54,234 nucleotides of DNA from NCBI GenBank assembly GCA_002329485.1, contig DCTZ01000022.1, positions 1-54,234 of the forward strand, written 5' to 3'. Shown one piece after another: positions 24,841-31,213 of the stretch. The stretch comes from Caryophanales bacterium UBA1427 (GTDB lineage: Bacteria; Bacillota_I; Bacilli_A; ML615J-28; CAG-313). The translations under genes were made by a program, and so were the position numbers. A model generated the notes under the pieces. That model worked only from the letters and a program-made list of their open reading frames with translations. It did no database searches and had not been told where the DNA came from. Numbering within the stretch: the first letter of the stretch is position 1; every line of letters starts with the position of its first letter.

Positions 24841-25993
24841 TTTGGTTTATGTGATGGCGGGGGAGGGGACACGCTACAGCCCGACCTTTCGCAAAAGTTG
24901 GGAAACGGTTAACAATAGTCCCATCTTTTCCTTTGCCTTGGATGTTTTCTTAAGCCATCCCGCCTTGAACAAAGCGATTGTCGTTATGCACCCTTCAGAA
25001 ACCGAAGAAGTCAAAGCTTTTTTGGAAGAAAATCATTACCCTTTAGAAAGAATTGTTTTGACCGTCGGGGGAAAAACGCGGGCGGAAAGCGTCCGAAACG
25101 GTCTGAAATATTTGGAATCAGCTTGTTTTATCGTGCACGACGGCGTAAGGCCCTTTGTCCAAAACGAAGATATCGATTCGATGCTTCGGGCACTTGAAAC
25201 GAATGACGGGGCTACTTTTTACCATAAAGTGGCGGATACCGTAAAATTAGTTGATGAAAAAACCGTGACACTCGACCGGAAAAAACTCAAAGCCGTGACG
25301 ACGCCGCAGGGATTTACCTTAAAGGCCCTTCCTTTTATCCGAAATCCGAAACTGCCAGATGAAGCGATTCTCGACGAAATCATGTTAATCGAAAACGAAC
25401 TTCCTATCGCTTTTTTGGAAGAAACCCATCCCCACACCAAACTCACGACACCCGAAGATTTGGCGTTAATCAAAAACCGTTTGGAAAAACGCAAAAGCCA
25501 AGCCTTAAGTCAGGCTAAAGCCATCGGCTTTTCGTTTGATTTTCATCCGTTCGAACGAAACCGTCCGTTGGTTTTGGGGGGAATTACGATTTCGTTTGAA
25601 TGGGGGCTCGCGGGGCACAGTGATGCGGACGTGGTGTACCATGTGGTAGCGGAAAGCATCATGGGGGCTTTGAAACTGGGCGATCTCGGTACCCTTTTCC
25701 CGGATATCGATTTCCGTTACAAAGACATGTCTTCGTCATACTTCGTCCAAGAAGTGATGCGATATGCCAAAAAAGCGCAGGCGCAAATCCTTTATGTCGA
25801 CGTTACTGTATATTTGGAAAAACCGAAACTGTATCATTATAAAACCAAAATGGCCCAAAACATCGCTTGCCTTCTTGGTATTTCGGAAACCCAGGTATCG
25901 GTTAAAGCCACGACCATGGAAAAACGCGGTCTGGTGGGTAAGGAAGAAGGGGTTGCGGCGGAAGCCGTTTGTTTGGTCAAACGGAATATTTAA
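24827..25993 (+). CDS. ispDF: Bifunctional IspD-IspF (MEP isoprenoid pathway)
   Basis: 388 residues, two fused enzymes. Residues 1-~222 are IspD (2-C-methyl-D-erythritol 4-phosphate cytidylyltransferase): AGEGTR nucleotide loop, Lys ~23, GGKTRAESVRNGL, VHDGVRPF, TPQGF. Residues ~232-388 are IspF (MECDP synthase): metal ligands Asp238 and His240 (DFH), His264 (GHSD), LFPD and VKATTMEKRGLVGKEEG. The two act at non-adjacent steps of isoprenoid precursor synthesis. The IspD nucleotide loop is atypical (VMAGEGTRYSPTFRK instead of PAAGxGxR...PKQ), so that half is divergent. The start overlaps the PAS gene. Confidence 0.93.
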   Translation: MKKFDLVYVMAGEGTRYSPTFRKSWETVNNSPIFSFALDVFLSHPALNKAIVVMHPSETEEVKAFLEENHYPLERIVLTVGGKTRAESVRNGLKYLESACFIVHDGVRPFVQNEDIDSMLRALETNDGATFYHKVADTVKLVDEKTVTLDRKKLKAVTTPQGFTLKALPFIRNPKLPDEAILDEIMLIENELPIAFLEETHPHTKLTTPEDLALIKNRLEKRKSQALSQAKAIGFSFDFHPFERNRPLVLGGITISFEWGLAGHSDADVVYHVVAESIMGALKLGDLGTLFPDIDFRYKDMSSSYFVQEVMRYAKKAQAQILYVDVTVYLEKPKLYHYKTKMAQNIACLLGISETQVSVKATTMEKRGLVGKEEGVAAEAVCLVKRNI

Positions 25994-25997
25994 GATG

Positions 25998-26025
25998 TGA
26001 AAAGATGGGCAACCATCTTTTTTTG
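25998..26025 (+). terminator. Terminator after ispDF
   Basis: Stem AAAGATGG/CCATCTTT with loop GCAA and seven T. Confidence 0.88.
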
Positions 26026-26079
26026 CTTTCCCGAATTAAAAATGCCCATCGTCAGTACAATGTAGCAAGGTGATACTCT

Positions 26080-26724
26080 TTGCGATTGATGCGAAAAATT
26101 ACGGTTTTGTTGCTGATTCTTCTTGTTCCTGCTTTAATCTTAAAAGCAGTCGACAATTACTACAGCGACCGCACGACGGTCTTTATCAACAGCCAAATCC
26201 AAACCCATGCCTCGTTTGTCGTGGCAAGCATTATCTCCGAAAAAATCGTTCCCGAACTGGAAACCGAAAACATTCTGACAGCCAAATACGACAATTCGGG
26301 AGTAAAAAGCGTGGTTATCAACACCAAAGCAACCAATGCGATTTTAGGTATGATAAACGAAAGAATGGGAGAACTTCTGGCAACCGAAGCCTTAAACCAA
26401 GCTTTCGGTCAAGTCGAACTGCCGCTTGGGTTTTTAATCAGCCAAAACATTTTGGCGGGTGCGGGTCCCAAAATCCGCGTTCCGGTCAAACCTTTGGGAA
26501 CGTATCGGGCGGATATCGTCACTTTGACTTCGGAGTTCGGTATCAACAACAGTCTGATTGAAGTTTACCTGGTTTTGGATTTCGGGCTGGAAGCTTTTTT
26601 GCCCCTGGCCAAAAGAAACGTGGATGCGACTTCGAAAATACTGCTGGCATCGCTTGCGGTTCAGGGCGAAGTGCCCCGTTATTACGGTTTTTTTCAGCCT
26701 GCCCTACCAATTGGGGAAGGCTAA
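26080..26724 (+). CDS. YunB-like sporulation protein
   Basis: 214 residues. One N-terminal membrane helix (~5-22), then an extracytoplasmic domain. The C-terminal half matches YunB closely: LPLGFLISQNILAGAGPKIRVPV, EFGINNSLIEVYLVLDF, and VQGEVPRYY near the end. In Bacillus subtilis yunB belongs to the mother-cell SigE regulon and is needed for normal spores; its biochemistry is unknown. TTG 26080 is the likely start, since AAGGTGAT ends 5 bases before it and ATG 26089 would be too far. It is flanked upstream by a terminator and downstream by the nifU-like promoter, so it is transcribed alone. Confidence 0.82.
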   Translation: MRLMRKITVLLLILLVPALILKAVDNYYSDRTTVFINSQIQTHASFVVASIISEKIVPELETENILTAKYDNSGVKSVVINTKATNAILGMINERMGELLATEALNQAFGQVELPLGFLISQNILAGAGPKIRVPVKPLGTYRADIVTLTSEFGINNSLIEVYLVLDFGLEAFLPLAKRNVDATSKILLASLAVQGEVPRYYGFFQPALPIGEG

Positions 26725-26801
26725 AAAAAGAATAAAAAAGGGAAAAAAGCCCCCATATCCTTTTAACGTGCATTATTGCCCCATAATTGGTAAAATTATA
26801 G

Positions 26802-26807
26802 TATAAT
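26802..26807 (+). promoter_or_regulatory. -10 element for the nifU-like to tsaD operon
   Basis: TATAAT 25 bases before the start codon; TTGCCC lies 20 bases upstream, a poor spacing for a -35. Confidence 0.5.
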
Positions 26808-26831
26808 TTTATCAAATGGAGTGATGTTTAA

Positions 26832-27059
26832 ATGGACACAGAAAAGTTAATCAAAAGCACAATCAACAAATTGCGTCCGTATCTCCAAAGAGATGGCGGC
26901 GATGTCGAATATGTTAAATTCGAAAACGGAATCGTCTATGTGCGCTTGGTGGGCGCCTGCGTGGGATGCAGTTACATCGACGTAACTTTATCCGAAGGGA
27001 TTGAAGCGATTCTTCTCGAGGAGGTTCCCGGAGTCATAGGCGTCGAACAAGTCGAATAA
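26832..27059 (+). CDS. NifU C-terminal-domain iron-sulfur carrier
   Basis: 75 residues consisting only of the NifU C-terminal (Nfu) domain: N-terminal INKLRPYLQRDGGDVEYVKFENG and the CxxC site GACVGCSY. Nfu proteins hold a [4Fe-4S] cluster between two monomers and pass it to apoproteins. GGAG lies 10 bases before ATG 26832. It leads a run of eight genes with short gaps or overlaps. Confidence 0.93.
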   Translation: MDTEKLIKSTINKLRPYLQRDGGDVEYVKFENGIVYVRLVGACVGCSYIDVTLSEGIEAILLEEVPGVIGVEQVE

Positions 27060-27072
27060 AGGGGGATACCTT

Positions 27073-27408
27073 ATGAAAATCGGTGACATTGTATACGGAA
27101 AGATAACCAATATCATCGGATACGGGGCCTTTGTCACGGTGGAAGATTATGACGGTCTAATCCATATCTCCGAGTTTTCCGATTATTTTGTACGCGATAT
27201 TTCCGATTACGTCAAAGTCGGTCAGGAAATCAAACTCAAGGTAATCGATGTCGACGAGGAAAACAAACGAGTTAAACTTTCCTACAAACAGATTCACAAA
27301 TCACGCGGGGTTAAATGCCGTTTGCCGGTTTTTAAAATCGGTTTTAAACCTCTGAAAGACAACTTACCGCTTTGGATAGCCAAAGAAAAGGAGAAAGGGC
27401 ATGTTTAA
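27073..27408 (+). CDS. S1-domain RNA-binding protein (YugI/GSP13-like)
   Basis: 111 residues: one S1 domain (IGDIVYGKITNIIGYGAFVTVEDYDGLIHISEFSDYFVRDI... KVIDVDEENKRVKLSYKQ) and a basic tail. Matches the CvfD/YugI/general stress protein 13 group, small ribosome- or mRNA-associated regulators in Bacilli. Strong GGGGGAT site before the ATG. Its end overlaps the next gene by 8 bases. Confidence 0.88.
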   Translation: MKIGDIVYGKITNIIGYGAFVTVEDYDGLIHISEFSDYFVRDISDYVKVGQEIKLKVIDVDEENKRVKLSYKQIHKSRGVKCRLPVFKIGFKPLKDNLPLWIAKEKEKGHV

Positions 27409-27958
27409 AAAGATTCTTTATTTAACCTTAATCTTTAGCGCGGGTTTGTTATTCTTACAGGGATGCAACAAAAAGGATGCTTTTCAAACCGATTATCCGG
27501 AAGTAACCGACAACAAACATCTTTTTGAAACCGTTACGGTCGATAAAGTTCTGAGCATGATCGAAAACAAAGAAACCGGTATAATCGTTTTGGGTTTCAA
27601 GAGCTGCCCGTGGTGCCAGAAACTGATGCCTTATGTCAATCGGGTGGCCAAGGAAAAACACCACAAAGTTATTTATTATGTCGACATCAAAGATATGCGC
27701 GATAATCCCGATTCTCCGGATCACGAAAAATATTTGGTGATGAAGGAAAAGTTTGCGGTGGCGGTGGATACCAAAAACGATCGCATCAACGCTCCTACCA
27801 CCATCATGCTGGTAGAGGGGGAAGTTGCGGGTTTTCATCTTGATACCGTTCCGACCCACGTCAAAAATGATAACAATATTCTGCCCCCTTTAACGAGCGA
27901 ACAGGAAAACGAATTGTTGACAATCCTGCGCAACTTAATCATCGATCTGAATGAATGA
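27401..27958 (+). CDS. Thioredoxin-fold lipoprotein with CPWC motif
   Basis: 185 residues. Signal peptide with lipobox LQGC (Cys ~22), then a thioredoxin-like domain with the redox motif CPWC (~68-71) in VLGFKSCPWCQKLMPYVNRV and the cis-Pro region NAPTTIMLVEGE. A membrane-anchored thiol-disulfide exchange protein acting outside the cytoplasm; substrate unknown. It overlaps the S1 gene. It resembles the bacteriocin-accessory/PedC-like thioredoxin lipoproteins of Bacillota, but neighbours do not suggest a bacteriocin. Confidence 0.85.
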   Translation: MFKKILYLTLIFSAGLLFLQGCNKKDAFQTDYPEVTDNKHLFETVTVDKVLSMIENKETGIIVLGFKSCPWCQKLMPYVNRVAKEKHHKVIYYVDIKDMRDNPDSPDHEKYLVMKEKFAVAVDTKNDRINAPTTIMLVEGEVAGFHLDTVPTHVKNDNNILPPLTSEQENELLTILRNLIIDLNE

Positions 27959-27997
27959 TTTAATGCCGTTAAAAATAAAATGATTGTAGGTGTTCTT

Positions 27998-28663
27998 ATG
28001 AAGAAACTGATCATTTTATTTTTAACTTTTCTTATTGTCTTTGCTTTGGGAACGGCTTTTACGGTCTTTTCCCAAACAAACCGTCTTCGGGATAATAGTT
28101 ATCATATATATATCGATCCCGGACACGGCGGATTCGACGGCGGAGCGGTAGGAAACGAAACGGCGGAAAAAGCAATTACTTTGGCCATCGGCCTGAAACT
28201 TGCCCGTTATTTGCAAAGAACCGGTTTTCGGGTTTCTCTGACCAGAGACGATGATTTTGCACTTGCAAACAACAAACGCGACGATATCTATAAACGGGTT
28301 GCCTTAATCAACGGCTCCGATGCCAGCCTTTACGTAAGCATTCATGCCAACAGCTTTCCGGTAAAAAGCGTAAGAGGCGCCCAGACTTTTTATAACCCGC
28401 TTTGGGAAGAAAACCGGCACCTGGCCGCAGCGATTCAGAATATGCTTTATGCGGCGGATCCGATGAACAAAAGACTTGCCAAAGCCATCTTCGGAAAGTA
28501 TCTGATTGACGAAGTCACCGTTGTCGGCTGTTTGGTCGAAGTGGGTTTTTTGACTAATCCCGAAGAATGTGATAAATTAAATACAAACGAATATCAGGAA
28601 AAAATAGCCTTAATGATTTATTCGGGCATTTTGAATTTCCTGGAAAAATATGGTGAAATATGA
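27998..28663 (+). CDS. N-acetylmuramoyl-L-alanine amidase, CwlD-like
   Basis: 221 residues, Amidase_3 family. One N-terminal membrane anchor (~2-22), then zinc-site motifs YIDPGHGGFDGGAVG (His), the Glu of NETAEKAITL, SIHANS (His), and the catalytic Glu of LVEVGFLTNPEE. Length, single anchor and lack of wall-binding repeats match CwlD, which with PdaA makes muramic-delta-lactam in spore cortex; this fits the nearby yunB-like gene. A vegetative amidase role is possible. ATG 27998 follows AGGTG; the longer frame from 27980 lacks a site. The stop overlaps the tsaE start (ATGA). Confidence 0.87.
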   Translation: MKKLIILFLTFLIVFALGTAFTVFSQTNRLRDNSYHIYIDPGHGGFDGGAVGNETAEKAITLAIGLKLARYLQRTGFRVSLTRDDDFALANNKRDDIYKRVALINGSDASLYVSIHANSFPVKSVRGAQTFYNPLWEENRHLAAAIQNMLYAADPMNKRLAKAIFGKYLIDEVTVVGCLVEVGFLTNPEECDKLNTNEYQEKIALMIYSGILNFLEKYGEI

Positions 28664-29133
28664 ACGAAACAGTCTTATCAATTAAATCTATCGAAGAAAC
28701 CGTTATGTTGGGCAAAACCATCGGACAAGCCTTGAGTCCCAACACCGTCATAGCCTTAAGAGGCGATTTGGGTGCGGGCAAGACGACTCTGACCAAAGGC
28801 ATCGGACTTGCCTTGGGGGTGGAAGAAACCATCAACAGCCCGACATTCACGATTATGAAAGTATATAAAACCAAAAGGTCGGACGTGCCTTATTTGTACC
28901 ATCTCGACGTCTACCGCACGAAGGGCAGCCTCAGCGATTTCGACCTGGAAGAGTATTTTTACTTAGGCGGTGCGACGGTCGTCGAATGGGCGGATATCAT
29001 CGGTGATTTGCTTCCGGCGGATACCTTGTATCTTACGATAAAAATCCTGGGCGAAACCGAAAGAAAAATTTTGCTATCAGGAAGCGATTCGGCTTTAATC
29101 GAAAAAATAGTCCAGGCATTCGGAGGTAAATAG
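28660..29133 (+). CDS. tsaE: tRNA t6A synthesis ATPase TsaE
   Basis: 157 residues, P-loop protein: Walker A GDLGAGKTT, NSPTFTIMKVY and HLDVYR, VEWADII as in TsaE/YdiB. It hydrolyses ATP to reset the TsaBD complex that puts threonylcarbamoyl on A37 of ANN-decoding tRNAs. First of four consecutive genes (tsaE, tsaB, rimI, tsaD) in the usual Bacilli order. Confidence 0.95.
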   Translation: MNETVLSIKSIEETVMLGKTIGQALSPNTVIALRGDLGAGKTTLTKGIGLALGVEETINSPTFTIMKVYKTKRSDVPYLYHLDVYRTKGSLSDFDLEEYFYLGGATVVEWADIIGDLLPADTLYLTIKILGETERKILLSGSDSALIEKIVQAFGGK

Positions 29134-29134
29134 T

Positions 29135-29716
29135 ATGTTTGATTTGGTAATCGACACATCGTACAAATATCTGTATATCGCCTTGGTAAAAGACGGTAAA
29201 GTTTATTCCGAAAGAATGCAGGAGGGAAACAACAACCACAGCGAAATGCTGACGGATTGCCTGAAAAACCTGTTAAAAGATTCGAAAGTTTCCATCGGCG
29301 AAGTCAAACGCGTTTTGGTCTGCAAAGGCCCGGGTTCCTATACGGGGTTAAGGGTTGCGGGGACGGTCGCGAAAGTATTGGCCCATGCCGAAAGGATTCC
29401 GCTTTGGACATTCAGTTCGTTGGATTTGCTTCTTAGTTCTTACCTTGACCAAGACGGCTTTTATGTGGCTTACATGGATGCCCGACGGGGCGGAGCTTTC
29501 GCAAAAACCGTCAGAATTATCAAGGGAAACTTTGAAACCGTTCAGGACGACATATATATTCCTTTTTCCGATTTGCAAAACCTATATCCGGATGCCATAT
29601 ATATAAACGCCGTCAATCCGCAGTACGATATCCCTAAGTTAATCGAAAAAGGATTGATTGAAGAAGTCAAAGACGTGCATTCGTTTGTCCCGAATTACTT
29701 GAGGAGCGGAGTGTAA
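29135..29716 (+). CDS. tsaB: tRNA t6A synthesis protein TsaB
   Basis: 193 residues, ASKHA-fold scaffold without metal-ligand histidines. LVIDTSYKYLYIALVKDG at the N-terminus and CKGPGSYTGLRVAGTVAKVLA are family hallmarks. It pairs with TsaD. One base separates it from tsaE and one from rimI. Confidence 0.95.
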   Translation: MFDLVIDTSYKYLYIALVKDGKVYSERMQEGNNNHSEMLTDCLKNLLKDSKVSIGEVKRVLVCKGPGSYTGLRVAGTVAKVLAHAERIPLWTFSSLDLLLSSYLDQDGFYVAYMDARRGGAFAKTVRIIKGNFETVQDDIYIPFSDLQNLYPDAIYINAVNPQYDIPKLIEKGLIEEVKDVHSFVPNYLRSGV

Positions 29717-29717
29717 A

Positions 29718-30155
29718 ATGCTGAAACTGCGCGACCTTTGGATTAGCGATGTCGAACAACTGGTGGAATTGGAAACCAAACTTTTGGGCGAAACGCTCGG
29801 TCAGGAAATGCTTTCCACCGAAGCGAGAAACCCTTTGGCCAAGTTTATCGTGGCAACTTACGGCAACCAGGTAATCGGTTATATCGGAGGATGGCTGGTG
29901 GCCGAAGAACTCGAAATTATCAATTTCGTAATCGATCCGGCTTATTGGCACCAGGGCATCGGTCAGAAGATGTTTAACGCTTTAATCGATTACGCCAAAG
30001 CGAAAGGTGCCAAAACCGTAAGTCTGGAAGTAAAAGAAAGCAATCAGCGTGCCATCAATTTTTATACTTTGCAAGGATTGAAAATGGTGAGAGTGCGCAA
30101 AAAATATTATCACGACGGTCAGGACGCCATCGTGATGATGAAGGAGTTATCATGA
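29718..30155 (+). CDS. rimI: Ribosomal-protein-alanine N-acetyltransferase RimI-like
   Basis: 145 residues, GNAT fold: acetyl-CoA loop YWHQGIGQKMFNALI and the closing SNQRAINFYTLQGLKMVRVRKKYY. RimI acetylates the N-terminus of ribosomal protein S18 in E. coli; genes in this position between tsaB and tsaD are a standard arrangement. Overlaps tsaD by ATGA. Confidence 0.9.
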   Translation: MLKLRDLWISDVEQLVELETKLLGETLGQEMLSTEARNPLAKFIVATYGNQVIGYIGGWLVAEELEIINFVIDPAYWHQGIGQKMFNALIDYAKAKGAKTVSLEVKESNQRAINFYTLQGLKMVRVRKKYYHDGQDAIVMMKELS

Positions 30156-31132
30156 AAATATTAGCTATCGAATCTAGCTGCGACGAAACGGCCGTTGCGA
30201 TTATGGAAGCCCGAAACGGGGAATTCAGCGTCTTAAGCAACGTCGTCTTTTCGCAGATCGACATTCATCAAAAATACGGCGGGGTGGTTCCCGAAATTGC
30301 CAGCCGCCATCATATCGAAAAAATCACTTATGTTTTGGAAGAAGCACTGACGGATGCCAAAGTCTGGTACCAAGATATCGATCTGGTCGCCTGCACCGCC
30401 ACTCCGGGACTTGTCGGGTCTTTGATGGTGGGAGTGAATGCGGCGAAGACAATCAGTCTTGCCTTTGACAAACCGCTCGTGATGGTCAATCATATCCACG
30501 GTCATATATATGCCAACCGGTTGGTAAGCGAGTTTACCTTCCCGGTTTTGGCCCTTGTTGTATCCGGCGGACACACCGAACTCATCCTCATGAAAGACCA
30601 CTTCGAGTTTGAAAAACTGGGAGAAACCTTGGATGATGCGGTGGGAGAAGCATACGACAAAGTCGCCCGCGTCGTGGAAGTCGGTTATCCGGGAGGTCCG
30701 ATTATCGACAAAATGGCCAAACTCGGTAAACCCGTCTACCCTTTGCCGCATATCCACCTTGGCAAAGACAGTTACGATTTCAGTTTTTCGGGGCTTAAGT
30801 CGGCCGTCATCAACTTAAATCACAAACTCATCCAAAACGGCGAAACTGTCGACAAAAACGACCTCGCCGCAAGCTTCCAAAACGCGGTAATCGATGTCTT
30901 GTGCGAAAAGACGCTCCGGGCGGCCCGGGAATTCGGGGCCAAGCATATTATTGTTGCAGGCGGGGTAGCGGCCAACTCTTCGCTTCGGGAAACCCTGACC
31001 GAAAAGGTAAAAGAACTCCCCGGCGTCAGGTTATCGTTTCCGCCGTTTAAATACTGCACGGACAATGCGGCGATGATTGCCGTGGCCGGCTATTATCAGG
31101 CGAAGAAAGAGAAATTAATCAATAATAATTAG
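30152..31132 (+). CDS. tsaD: tRNA t6A threonylcarbamoyltransferase TsaD
   Basis: 326 residues. AIESSCDETAVA at the N-terminus, metal-binding HIHGH (~111-115), VSGGHTELI and GVAANSSLRE are the diagnostic motifs. It transfers the threonylcarbamoyl group to tRNA with TsaB and TsaE. Last gene of the operon; no clear terminator follows. Confidence 0.96.
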   Translation: MKILAIESSCDETAVAIMEARNGEFSVLSNVVFSQIDIHQKYGGVVPEIASRHHIEKITYVLEEALTDAKVWYQDIDLVACTATPGLVGSLMVGVNAAKTISLAFDKPLVMVNHIHGHIYANRLVSEFTFPVLALVVSGGHTELILMKDHFEFEKLGETLDDAVGEAYDKVARVVEVGYPGGPIIDKMAKLGKPVYPLPHIHLGKDSYDFSFSGLKSAVINLNHKLIQNGETVDKNDLAASFQNAVIDVLCEKTLRAAREFGAKHIIVAGGVAANSSLRETLTEKVKELPGVRLSFPPFKYCTDNAAMIAVAGYYQAKKEKLINNN

Positions 31133-31178
31133 CCGTTTTGACAAATAAAAACAAAATTTCGTTTTAAAAAGCAGTATA

Positions 31179-31213
31179 CTTACATCAGTAAAAAATGCAA
31201 GGATGTAAGTAGG
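31179..31213 (+). promoter_or_regulatory. Leader inverted repeat covering the ribosome site of the calcium ATPase gene
   Basis: CTTACATC (31179-31186) and GATGTAAG (31202-31209) are perfect inverted repeats 15 bases apart. The right arm directly follows and partly covers AAGGA, the only ribosome site before ATG 31214. TTGACA lies upstream at 31138 and TATACT at 31175, but not properly spaced from each other. It could be an operator or an RNA hairpin that limits translation. Confidence 0.45.
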
